Positions 46,480-57,371 of a stretch of DNA of 64,000 bases are shown here, piece by piece (position 1 is the first letter of the stretch; every line of letters begins with the position of its first letter). The translations under genes and the position numbers were made by a program. The notes below the pieces were generated by a model, which was not told the origin of the DNA, did not search any database, and was given only the letters and a program-made list of their open reading frames with translations. This DNA comes from Anagrus nilaparvatae (lineage: Eukaryota > Arthropoda > Insecta > Hymenoptera > Mymaridae): contig JAKSXM010000132.1 in the NCBI GenBank assembly GCA_022575985.1, positions 13,578,001 through 13,642,000 of the forward strand, in the 5' to 3' direction.

Positions 46480-47040
46480 AAAAAAAAACTTATAACCGGT
46501 TTGAGTAAACACAAACTAAATGCATGGAACATGTTTACTTCCAGCTGAGGACTAGGTATAAAACAAATGTTACTCAACATTACAATACAATTTTCTAATT
46601 TTATAATTTGTAATTATCACCTTACCAGATGTTAAGATTCTAAACCCAAATTATTTTAATCCCCTTAATGGAAATTATTCTGGGTCCCTAAATCAAAATT
46701 ATTCCAAGTCCCTCAACCTGAATTATTTTAAGTCCCTAAATCGATATTATTCTAAATCCTTAAACCTATATTATTCAAAGTCCCTAAGCCTAGATTTTTT
46801 AAAGTTAAATTATTCTAAGTCTTATTTGACCCCCCCCCCCCCTTAAACAGGACAAATTTGACCCCCCCTCTTAAATAGGACAAATTTGACCACCCCCTTT
46901 AAATAGGAAAAATTTGACCCCCCCCCCCCTTAAATAGGACAAATTTGAGCACCCCCCTTAAATAGGACAAATTTGACCCCCCGCTTAATTTTCGAGTTCT
47001 GAAGTACCTCCTCCCTATAAACATGTTCCATGTTAAAAAG
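46480..47040. repeat. Uninterrupted copy of the dispersed repeat split at 19966/21640, with poly-C tandem block
   Basis: The left end (ATGCATGGAACATGTTTACT) and right end (AAACATGTTCCATGTT) are partly inverted repeats of each other. From 46831 to 46985 a 33-40 bp unit, CCCCTTAAATAGGACAAATTTGA in essence, is repeated about five times with C tracts of 5-14. The same families of text lie at 19970-20075 and 21640-21900. Confidence 0.65.
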
Positions 47041-47883
47041 TTATGACAACACTTTGGAACTAAATAGTTTAATTAATAATTTTTAGATTTTAAGAAGTTT
47101 TGTAAAAGATTATATTTTATAATTTTAATTTTGATAGAAAAAAAAATATGATACAACTCTAAGATTTAAAAATTAAAATTTATTTTTAACTATAAAAATA
47201 AATAAATGCATGTAGTTAAAAAAAAAAAAATTACGAAAAAGAAAACCAGCTAATCAAAAAAAATTATTTTCTATAAAAAAAAAAAATAAAAAAAATGGCT
47301 TTATATAATTTAAACAAAATTAAATTATGCTAATTGTGTAATGTTAGAATAAAAAGAAAGAATCATTTTTGTACGTTAAGTTCTAAAAGTTAATATGTTA
47401 ATATAATTGATGTAAAAAGTATTGTATTGATTCAAATATAAGCATACGTGTACTTGTAACTAAAAATAAAGTTTACTTATAAATATAATTCATGACGATG
47501 TGTATGCTTCTTACCTATTACTGTAATTTGAAATTAAGATATAAAAAAAAAGTAAAGGATTTTGATACTTACTTGTATGTTACTTATCAGGCTTCCTTCC
47601 AGATAGTTTGGGCTCAATCAATTAGAGTCCAAGTCCTTTTCAATTTGATCTTTAGGCTGTAAAAAGGCTTTATCTGGAATTAAACCCTGAGAAGCATTCA
47701 TTCCAAAATAACAATTATTAACAAACGGCGTATCATCGAATTTTAGAACTGCCGAAATTCAAACGCATTGAGCTTCATAATATTATAAAAAGGAAACGGA
47801 ATATTCAAATTTTATAACTAGATGGTTAGTTAAGTGCTGAAATAAGAATAATATATATCATAAGATTTGGATGTATATAAAAA
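47041..47883. other. AT-rich region, no gene seen
   Basis: Mostly A/T runs. A less AT-rich stretch near 47580-47760 resembles nothing I can identify. Confidence 0.4.
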
Positions 47884-48150
47884 TCAGAATTTAGAATCAC
47901 TAATTTCAAATTCAATATTTTGAACACTGAATCTAATAAATTCTTTAGCTTGCCACGTTTGAATTTCGGCACTTCTGTATTTCGATGGGACGCCTAACAA
48001 ACTTATTTTTGAGCCTAGCACATTTTTTATTAATATTACATGCATAGGGTCAAGGAAAAAAAATAAAGTCCGGATGCCTAACCTTATAGTAAAAGTAGAA
48101 ATTATTGAATAGTTACTTACAACCAGTGGTATAGGGTTATAGGAGAGCAA
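47884..48150 (-). pseudogene. Fragment resembling a transposon-derived 'DxMH…PS..R..E...W.A.EF' protein
   Basis: The - strand frame carries LDPMHVILIKNVLG, LLGVPSKYRSAEIQTWQAK and EFIRFSVQNIEFE. The order DxMH, then PS(K/E)(Y/F).R, then W.A.EFR.F resembles a transposase-related protein family common in arthropod genomes. That is recognition by pattern only. The fragment is a small part of such a protein and has no start context. It could instead be chance. Confidence 0.3.
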
Positions 48151-49295
48151 GGTATCTCAAATTATATCTTGCTCTGGTCATATTAAACTTATAGACCGTA
48201 TTACAAAACAAAGTTCTTTAAAGACGGAATTGTCAGCATGGCTCCTATAAAAAAGTCGGACCTTGGACCGAAATTGGCCTTTCCAAATCCTAAGGAGGTT
48301 AAAGATAATTGAGTTTGAGAAACGGTTGTTAAAGTTCCACCAACCCTGTATATTCTTTCTAATCCTACAGTTTCACTAACAATTTATCCACATACGTCTT
48401 TAAACCAAAAATTATTTCCATTAAAGGAAAAAGTGGTATATATCTCAATATATATATATATCGACTTCCGAGGAAATAAAAGCAAAAAATGCGGTTTGGA
48501 CCGCATAACGTAAGGTTCAAAGAGGTTAAACATAAGTACATACATACAAAACAAAGTTGCATTAGAAATAACCCACCTATTCTTACAGGAATTAAAAATT
48601 TTTTGTCAAGGCAGTATTTAAGATAAATAATAATAGAAATGAAGTTTTGGCGATAAGTCAGGGTTATTTGGGTCAAAATGAGTTATATATATAGTGCCGT
48701 TTTATTCCGTCTAAACATACCCATTTCTTCTTATGGCGCCCAAACCGTGACTCAGATAGTTCCTGGAGTCTTAATTTAGTCTGTTAAATTTTTGTTAGTC
48801 ACATATAATTTTGGTGATCTTTTGAATTAAGAATTAATCGAAAATAATTATGATAAAATTAGTTTTTGTGTAAAATACTCTTATGTGAAAATAAATGTGC
48901 ACAAGTAAAAAAAATGGTATGAAGATAAGTGTATCAATTAATATCTCCAATATATTTCTAATAATTACGCAAAAAAAAAATAATAACTATTTATAATTTA
49001 TAATTTTTAATATAATTATAACGAGTTGCTTAAATTAGAAATTTCCCGTTATTAATACATCTGAACTGCCCTCTATTAAATAACAACCCTTGACTCCTCG
49101 CATATAGACTCCCTCACAGCTGTGATGCAATTACTCCTCCTGCATTTGTTGCATCATCTTATTGATTCTTGTTTATCATTATAACTTTATCTGCAAAGTT
49201 TTCAATTGTTTTGCATCATTTTAATTAATCATTAATAACGAATTTTTTTAATATATGAAAAAATCTTTTAATTGAATGAAAAAGTAATTTTAATA
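48151..49295. other. Intergenic region, 5' flank of the small-exon gene
   Basis: 48240-48700 is less AT-rich and repeat-like but unassigned. From 48800 on it is AT-rich; the promoter of the gene at 49296 should be here. No gene is supported. Confidence 0.4.
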
Positions 49296-51215
49296 ATGGA
49301 AGAAAATAACTCAGGTAAGTAGAAGTGATATACTAACCTATAAATTTTTGCAATCGAATTTTTAACATTCGATTATTTGTTTGTGTTATTTAAACAGTAT
49401 TAAAAATGAAAATGAATTCTCAAAAACTATCTAAGCATTATATTAATTTTATTTATAAAATAATTTTCAAACATATGTATGAATATAATTAATCATTTAT
49501 TTATCAATGAGTATATTATCTAATTCTACCCTTGCACACATAATTTAAAAAATTTTCATTTAGGGTTTTGACATCCTGGACATTATGCTGAAAAGGTCTT
49601 GCAATTATGCATTGTTAAAAATAATTGAAATTAGACGCTTTAATTATAAGTAAAGAGTGATCGTTTTTGAAAAGATTATTTGAGTTAATTTAAATTGCAC
49701 ATATTGTTATAAATTAAATTTTTGCTGAGACGCTGTACCTATAATTGTAATTAACCAATGGGCTTGCTGAAAAATGCCTAAAAAACTGATAGCTATTTAT
49801 TTTTATAACAAATAGAAGAGTATTCTATTGTGTACGACGAGAACAGTCAAAAATCCGAAACTTTGTCGGAGATTGAAGCTCGTTTTGATTGTGGTCAGTA
49901 AATTTTATTTAATATATTGTTAAAAGTAAAAAAATTATTGTATCATTTTTTTATTTCTTTAGGCTTCTTTAATCTAGAAACAAATGAGGTCCAAAAACGA
50001 AAAGAAATGGAAAACAATGCAGGTAATTTTAGAAAATTTTTCCTAAAAATTTTTAACATTTTACTACAAAATTTTTAATAAATCAATGTACTACTTATTT
50101 AATGTATTCTTTTCATTAAATTTTAATTGTTATTAAAATGCTTCATAAATTAGACAATCAATTTCTAAAAGCATACATTGATATTTTTTAATTTTATATT
50201 TAAATTATGTAGCTATTATTAGAAAATCATTAAATTGTTTTATTATTAAACCATGTGACGAAAGATATGCATGATTTTATCTAAATTTGATGAAATAGAA
50301 TTATTATCCTAGTCATAATTTGAAAAAACATAATTTTTAATATTAAAAACTGTAATGTTAATGTTTAACTGCCAATGACGGTATTTATTTTTAAATGTTT
50401 AATGTGTTAAAATTTTGTATAAAATTAAATTACTTTTTAACTTTAAAAACTTTAAAAATATTTTATTTAATGTTTACTTATAAATAATCAACAATTTGAT
50501 TAATTTTATTATTATAGTTAAATTTATTTAATTTTTTGCTGTAATTTTAGTAAGAAAAAAGGATTTGTTTAAAAGGTATACTCCACCTGATACTCCGCCA
50601 ATGTTTAGTTTTGAAGATTTTTTCTCTTCAGGTAGAATACATATTTTTGTAAAAATTAATTTCTAAAAATAAATTGTATGATCTTGCTTTTAAGAGGATG
50701 AGCACCAAGCCAACCTATGGAAATGCAAAAATGAAAGTGATGCTTGACGCAAGAAACGATTTTTTTATACATAAAAATTAACGAGATTCCATTACATTTA
50801 TAAATTTTTTTTATTGCTTAAAATTTTATTATAAATAATTTTTTGTAAATTTGATTTTATAATAAAACAAATATTTAAATAATAGAATTTAATTTGTTGA
50901 GTTATTTATTAGTTTTTTGTTAATAAGTAATGACATAAATAAATAGAAAAATAAAAAAAAAAATATATTTTTTAGTTGAAATTCTATTTTATGCTTTAAT
51001 TTACTTTATGATAATTCAATTATTCATTTTTATTTCATAGCTTACTTATTATACATTTCTTGTAAATAATTTTTTTTTATTGTTTAGATTCTTTCAATTT
51101 TATGCAGGCTCTTCATATCACTGAAATTCAAGATATCAGTAACTATAATCATCCCTATTTTTCTCAACCTATGAATCAAAATGCTTTGAATTTTAATAAT
51201 ACCACAATGGCGTAA
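49296..51215 (+). CDS. Unrecognised small-exon gene, all introns phase 1
   Basis: Five exons with clean GT-AG borders: 49296-49314 (19 nt), 49816-49893 (78), 49963-50022 (60), 50551-50631 (81) and 51088-51215 (128, to the first TAA). Every intron falls after the first codon base, and the three middle exons are multiples of three, so any could be skipped without a frame change. The 121-residue product starts MEENNSEEYSIVYDENSQKS, is acidic, then has EVQKRKEMENNAVRKKDLFK, RYTPPDTPPMFSFEDFFSS and an Asn/Gln/Phe-rich end. There is no signal peptide or membrane segment. The TPPDTPP motif is a possible proline-directed phosphosite. I recognise no family. The same frame stays open in character past TAA at 51213, 51333 and 51342 until a retrotransposon fragment at about 51478. 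The gene may therefore be a truncated remnant of a longer Asn/Gln-rich protein. Confidence 0.55.
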
Positions 51216-51477
51216 TATTCTTATCTTAGTCATCAAGTTATTGAAAATATATCATACGAACATCATAATTGGAACCAAAGTTATAATAGGAATGAATTAA
51301 ATTCATATGAAAGTTACAAAAATTACTCTAATTAAGATCAATAACCTGTAAATCAAAATGATACTTGGAAAAATGAATTCATGCCTGAAAATGATTATAA
51401 AAATTATACACAACTTGAGACGCCTAATAAAAGAGAACCAAAAAAATCAAATTTTACAAATGACTGCCATGATTCCA

Positions 51478-52660
51478 TTGTGCCGGAGCGAGCACGAACG
51501 AAAGCTACGTCGCGCTCTTCTTTCTCACAGTTATAGATCGCCTGCCAAGGCAAGCAGATCGATGGGAATTACCCGAGCCACTACCTGGATCGCTGGCTCT
51601 GATACAGTCTAGTACGAGCAAGCGATTCGAAGTGCCTCCTGCCTCTGTACTGCCTTTAGTTTGTTGCAGTACTTTTTTATGCGGACATTGTCCGCCCACA
51701 CCTCTGCACCGTAGAGCAAGATGGAGTTGACTGTTGTCATCAACAGCCTCATCTTCCCTGATCTGGGATCACAGATGTTATTCATCAGCCTCGAGAGGGA
51801 CTTTGTCCCAGCCTTTTCACAGGCCTGCTGGAATTGTCTATTGTAGGTCAACTTGTTATCCAAGAAGACCCCCAAATATTTGACCGGTGATCCGACATCC
51901 AACTATTGATAAGGCGCATGACCTCATCCAAGGTATTCTGCTGGTCCTCTGTCTCTCGAGCTGTTATGGTTAGAGCGACATCATCCGCGTATCCGATCAT
52001 GGAGCATCCACCCGGAAGCTCAATTTTCAGCAAACCGTCGTAAAAGGCATTCCACATATCAGGGCCCAGAACTGAACCCTGCGCTATGCCTGCGCTTAAT
52101 ACTTTACCTCTTGTTCCATCGAGAGTGTCCCAGCGCAGGTATCGGTCCCGGAGGTAATCTCTGGGTATATTTCTCAGATAATCTGGGACTCTGATTACCT
52201 GCTCGAGGGAGTGCAACATATCGTCCCACTTAGCCGAGTTGAATGCGTTTTTCATATCCAACGTGACAATCAGGACGTCCGGTTTAATATCCGGCCGCAC
52301 TCGTCTGGCCCTCATAACCACCTTCACGACCTGCTCGATGGCACCGATCGTGGAACGCCCCTCATGAAAACCGTGTTGGTAGTCGCTAAGGTCACCCTCT
52401 TCCCTAATTGCCTGCCGCAATCTTCCTCTGACCATGCTCTCCATCACCTTGCCAATGGTATTTAACATACACAAAGGTCTGTAAGATGATGGAGAACCTG
52501 GTTCACCCTTGCCCTTGCTTATCAGAGCCAGGCGGGCCACTTTCCAGTCCCTTGGAAAGACGCCTGCCACGAGACACGTATTAAACATGCCAAGGAGGAG
52601 ACCAAGGATTACCTTCGCAGCCGCCTTAAGGGCTTTTTTCATTGACCTAATTGCCTGAAC
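51478..52660 (-). mobile_element. Non-LTR retrotransposon RT fragment (R1-like), antisense to the small-exon gene
   Basis: One long frame (52642-51848) gives CLVAGVFPRDWKVARLALI, SYRPLCMLNTIGKVMES, DYQHGFHEGRSTIGAIEQV, VTLDMKNAFNSAKWDDM, AGIAQGSVLGPDMWNAFYD and IGYADDVALTITAR. Then a frameshift or small deletion follows, and from 51902 PVKYLGVFLDNKLTYNRQF, ILLYGAEVWAD and AVQRQEALRIACSY. It is the best preserved RT copy in the window but lacks the endonuclease, the first RT blocks and the 3' end. Its higher GC content stands out from both flanks. Confidence 0.92.
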
Positions 52661-53990
52661 TTATACTTTATTAATATTATAATAATTTATATAATTTATT
52701 AAATAACTAAAAAATTTTAAGCTTTTTATTTATATGACTTTAATAAAAATTTAAATATTTGAACCAATATTAAAATTCTATAATAAGCTTATTATGAACG
52801 GAAGTGTAATAGAATAAACTTAGTAATTTTTATCGTGTAATGATTATTAAATGTTATTCTGTTATTATTATTAATGATTATTATAATATAATTAAATATA
52901 AGCTAATTATTTTAATGAAATTAATAAAAAAAAATCGCAAAGAATTATAAAAAAGCTAAGGCTTTTTTATTTCAGGCACGATCACATATTGATTGAGTAT
53001 TTTCTCTTTAATAACCTTGATGGGATCCACATTCTCATAAATTGAAAACTATTATTTATTATTAACATGTTATTCAAAGTATTCATAAATAATAATTAAT
53101 CGAAAATTTTTCTTTTTCCCGAATTTACATAAAAATGTATTTAAAACTTACACGCATACAAAAAATTAGTAAATATAACTAAAATTAAGATTTTGTTTAC
53201 TAAATTCAGTTTAGTTAAAAGTCACTATAAATTATTAGTAAAATTTACTAATAAAATTTGTTTATAAAACTAAAACCTCAATTTTTTTAGTAAAATTTAT
53301 TTATTTTTTGGTTATATTTACCAATCTATATTAATTTGTTTTTACTACATTTGTAAAGGTTAATTTTACTATGCTTTTTTTTGCGTGTATAAAGAAAAAG
53401 TTTTTATCTGCATTAATAAAAATAATAGGGTTTAGATTATTCTTATTTTTTTTTCACCATAACAAGATCGTTTGCTGAAGACTACTGAAAAATATAACTG
53501 GCACCAACTTTCTTTTATAATAATTACTAAAGTATGCTGAGAAAATATAAAATTTAAGTTTCTAAATTTGATTAAAATATCTGAATCTTCAAATATATAT
53601 TAATCTTTCTTAATCCTGAAAAATATTGAAGTAAAATTTTAATTTCCCATATTCTTTAAAAAGAATATATTAACATTTTTTTAATTGCGTAAATCAAATT
53701 CTACCTGTGTGCCTTAAGATATTAGTTTTTATCTGAGAAAAGATAATAACAAATTTGTTAACAGCAATGTATGCTTATTGTAAGGTAACTAAAAGTCAAT
53801 ACTGTTGAAAAACAAGTATTAGTTTAAATTTGAGTACTTAATTTAATAGAATTTACTATATCATCTTTTTAAAAATTTTGCATAAATTTACAAATTTATA
53901 TAAGATTATTTATTATTTTTATCAACGTTTTAAAAAAATAGTAAAATAAGTTTAAAATGTTGTTTTAAATTACGCGCTTAAATTTAAACT
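52661..53990. other. AT-rich region with one short open stretch
   Basis: On the - strand 53046-52966 reads YENVDPIKVIKEKILNQY then VIVPEIKK and stop. It is too short to call and matches nothing I know. The remainder is AT-rich with no structure beyond a run of diverged TTAGTAAAATTTA-like motifs at 53160-53390. Confidence 0.4.
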
Positions 53991-53997
53991 AGAAGAC

Positions 53998-54048
53998 TTT
54001 CAGTAGTATAGTGAGGTTAGTCTGCTTGTCGACTGCTAGGTTAATGGC
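53998..54048 (+). other. Degenerate tRNA-Asp-like remnant (possible SINE head)
   Basis: CAGTAGTATAGTGAGGTTAG is close to the A-box arm of eukaryotic tRNA-Asp, and GCTTGTCGACTGC follows at the anticodon position with GTC. The T-arm (expected GGTTCGA) is only GGTTAAT and the acceptor stem does not close. It is not a functional tRNA; it may be a tRNA pseudogene or the head of a tRNA-derived SINE. Confidence 0.3.
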
Positions 54049-54324
54049 TGTGTTTATAAATTTGTTATTATTTTTTGCAGATTTATTTTAAATTCTTTGA
54101 TGGATATAGTTAAATAAACAAAAGTTTGATTCAGATAAGTATAAAAAGTTTTAATATTTTTTTAAAATTTATTTAAAGAACGTAATTTCTTTGTTTTTAT
54201 TTTTCAGCATTAGAATTATGTTTATGGCAATAGTATATATTATGCAAGTGATGATTAAAATGATGCTTGCAATCTACATTTGGTAAGTTATCCTTTCAAG
54301 TTATATTTTAAATGAGTATATGTA

Positions 54325-54700
54325 CCAAATTTTATTTTTATTCATCTAGTTGTTCCTGATATTTGCTTTTTTTTAGGGTTTCTAAGTTTATTTTTTAGCA
54401 CCAGGAATCAGTGTTTTTGTGATTACTTGACAACATCAGAATGAATTTTGGCCAAGTTGGAGGAGGCACAACTAGATATTGTGAAACAAATTTTGAACAA
54501 ATTTTTTTTTTATTCATCGAGTTGTTCTAGAAATTTACTAATTTTAGCTCATTTTTAGGTATCGGAAATCAGTTTTTTGGACATTTCTCTGCAAGGACTT
54601 GATGAAATCACTTGAAATTGAAAACCATGAAACTATATCTGATTTCAAAAAATGTGGTTTAAGGGATTTTTGATTCATCGAGTAGGTCCTGAGATCTTGA
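54325..54700. repeat. Diverged tandem repeat, ~170-bp unit, 2-3 copies
   Basis: TTATTCATC(T/G)AGTTGTTC recurs at about 54340 and 54513, and TTGATTCATCGAGT at 54668. Each of the first two is followed by TTTTAGG..(C/T)(A/C)GGAA(T/A)TCAG and a (T/A)ACTTGA(C/T) block. No coding capacity. Confidence 0.5.
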
Positions 54701-54885
54701 GGATACACTTCCTCGAACATACATGCCTACACAAACCATGGCAATATAAGCATTTAGAGACATCGGAATGACCTGGGGACCAAATTTCTCCACGAATTAG
54801 AAAACTTTTCCGTTTTTTGACCTGAAAAACTTATAAGGCACGATTTCATCTATGTATTGCATACATAGGATGATCGTGCCTAATA
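54700..54885 (-). repeat. Inverted copy of the hairpin-tipped dispersed repeat
   Basis: GGACCAAATTTCTCCACG, TTGACCTGAAAAACTTATAAG and a 45-bp near-perfect hairpin (GGCACGATTTCATC..TGATCGTGCC, 54838-54881) are the complement of the layout at 40826-41000. The hairpin here is nearly intact. Confidence 0.6.
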
Positions 54886-55029
54886 ATTCTGGTGCACTTT
54901 TAATTTGGAGTCCTGTAAAATATTTTGTAGATAAGCCAATATTTAAGAATATTATTTGCAATAAAAATAAATCATACATATCAAAATTACAAGTAATAAG
55001 AAAAAATTATTTGAATCTGAAAGATAATT

Positions 55030-56520
55030 TTGCGACAATTAAGCCCATATAAAAAACTCATTTTTCATAAAAATGTAGGTATGGAGGTTTTTGATCTGTA
55101 TGGCAGAAATAATGAAAGAATAAAGAATAATCGAATTACTACAACGCTTTTATCCAGATTAAACTCAAAAAGAAAATTAATAAACGAGGTAAATTTCGTA
55201 GTAAATGAAAATATTAAAAATATTACTGAGGCCAGGGATAAAATATCTGAACTAACACAAAATGAAAAAGCAGAAGATAGAGTAGTCAATTTAATGAGAT
55301 ACCGTTTAGGTTAGGAATCTCAAATCACAGATTATATAATAAATACAAGCGAAAAATCAAAAAATTGTAAAAGGAAAATTTGTTTATGAAGGAAAATATT
55401 AGGAAATATCAGTGAAAGTGAAAAACATGCTACCAAAGATACGAAGATTTTTTGTATCCCAAGAACAGAACTGAATTTTAATTGATAAATACACGGGACC
55501 TAAAGTGGCAACAATATTAGGAGATGTGAGAGAACCACTCCACATTGAAAGCACTTTACAAAAGGCCCTCTAATAACATTAAATAATCAGTTTGAATCAT
55601 TTAAATTTTTACAAATTGAAATTATTAAAAAAATAGAAGAGATAAATAAATGTATCGACTTGGAATATGAGGATATAAAAAAAATAAAAAAGATTCAGCG
55701 GATATAAATAAAAAGATAGACGATATCCTTAAACAAATTGAAAAAACTTCAGTCGTCAATTTTAAAAGTAATGAAATAAATAAACATCAATCAATGACAT
55801 CTGGATTAATTAAATCCACCATGGTATTAGGGCAACGCCCTCAATTCAAGCAGCCTTTGTTAAAAGGCGATGCAAGAGAAATACTTAATAAAATTTCTTC
55901 AAAATTTAGAAAAATACGTACATTTAAACGAAAGTGATCACAATCAAATGTTATATATAATTTCACAATGCCTAGATGGAGAGACTAAAAAATGGTGGTA
56001 TATATTTGAAGAAAATATTACGGAATTTCCAGATTTTGTAAATCTTTTCAAAAATCGCTACTGAAACTTCACAGGTCAGCAAGCTGTAAAGATAAAAATA
56101 GAAAATGGAAGGTGCGACTATACAGGTTGCCTTCCAGACATAGAATATGCTATCGATTATTTTGGAATGGCCAAAGATCTTGATAGATCTTTTGAAGAAA
56201 AAGAAGAAGAAAAAAAGAAGTGCTTAAGTACATTTCATTTCGGTAGAGATAAAATATCTGCAATTAGAAGTCAAGGAATACGTACAAGAGAAGCACTATT
56301 AGAATTGCTTGATGAATATGATTATGATCCATTAGTAAATAGAACCGGAAATACCCAAGTCTCCGAGAGTCAAATGATGGGCAGCAAGGTTCTAAAGGAA
56401 ATAGAATAAATACAAGCAAGTAAGGTAAACAACACGGCCAAGAAAACGCAGGCCATGAATACTTTAATGGAAACAATTACTACAAATGCTTAAGACGAAG
56501 ATATAAAAGGTGCAAAACCA
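55030..56520 (+). pseudogene. LTR-retrotransposon gag-like remnant
   Basis: Split frames in one orientation. 55030-55314 is a coiled-coil-like region (NEVNFVVNENIKNITEARD). After decayed sequence, RPQFKQPLLKGDAR shifts frame near 55880 into YLIKFLQNLEKYVHLNESDH, CLDGETKKWWYIFEEN and FPDFVNLFKNRY, the core of a retrotransposon gag (capsid) domain. 56060-56410 then gives GFL-type capsid tail, IEYAIDYFGMAKDL and a LLELLDEYDYDP end. Stops at 55314 and 56062 plus frameshifts show it is dead. Protease, RT and LTRs are not recognisable downstream. A Ty3-like retrotransposon is the likely source. Confidence 0.7.
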
Positions 56521-56590
56521 AAACAATAGAGCATATATATATGCAACAAAATTCGAGTGGTTATTTATCTAATAGAAGTAGACATCTTAA

Positions 56591-57367
56591 CCCATTAAGT
56601 CCGAAGGCCTTTTTTACGTGTCGATTTGTAAACCGCTTCAAAAAATATATAATATACTAGAAATTATAAATACAATGATGGTCCCTTAAGTTAAAAGAGT
56701 TGCCTTTTAAGAATCTGAGGTCAGATTTTCAATTTAAACTTCTGGAAAGTCAGTACAGCGGGTCAAAGTTGGCCAAAATTATAAAAAAAACGTTACGTAA
56801 AAGTTATGATTATTATGTTACAAAACGCTGTAATTTTACTAAAAACCGCTACGTTTTTATCTATTTAATGTTTAGAACTTATATTTTCAACGCGAGAAAA
56901 AATTTCCAAAATGGCGGACGGAAAATTTTAAGGGAAATTTGTTGGAAAAAGTTAATAATGCTAAAATTAAAAATAATGTACGAGTAAGTATAAGATATTT
57001 TTATATGGACTCTGGATGCGAATGAAAAATTATATTTTCACTTTGCAAAATTAAATTTTTTTCTTGTGGTGAAAATATAAGTTCTAAACATTAAATAAAT
57101 GAAAATGTAGCGGTTTTTAGTAAAATTACAGCGTTTTGTAACATAATAATCATAACTTTTACGTAACGTTTTTTTATAATTTTGGCCAACTTTGACCCGC
57201 TGTACTGACTTTTCAGAAGTTTAAATTGAAAATCTGACCTCAGATTCTTAAAAAGCAACTCTTTTTACTTAAGGGACCATCATTTTATTTATAATTTCTA
57301 GTATATAATATATTTTTTGAAGCGGTTTACAAATCGACACGTAAAAAAGGCCTTCGGACTTAATGGG
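56591..57367. mobile_element. 777-bp TTAA-flanked foldback (piggyBac-type)
   Basis: Both halves mirror each other almost to the centre. CCCATTAAGTCCGAAGGCCT (56591) pairs with AGGCCTTCGGACTTAATGGG (ending 57367); ACAAAACGCTGTAATTTTAC pairs with GTAAAATTACAGCGTTTTGT. TTAA flanks each end (56587-56590 and 57368-57371), the piggyBac target. It landed in or beside the decayed gag/pol region. An open frame at 56700-56987 is a by-product of the arm. Confidence 0.85.
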
Positions 57368-57371
57368 TTAA

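Noticed and set aside
46260..46580. Gln/Val-rich - strand frame
   Set aside because: Reverse of the Ala/Pro-coding GCN/CCN repeat at the end of the MULE-like gene.
48365..48676. 103-codon - strand frame
   Set aside because: Hydrophobic AT-driven composition, no motif, no splice context.
51345..51477. TAA decoded as Gln (alternative genetic code)
   Set aside because: All other genes in the window use TAA or TGA as ordinary stops and CAA for Gln, so decay or readthrough is preferred.
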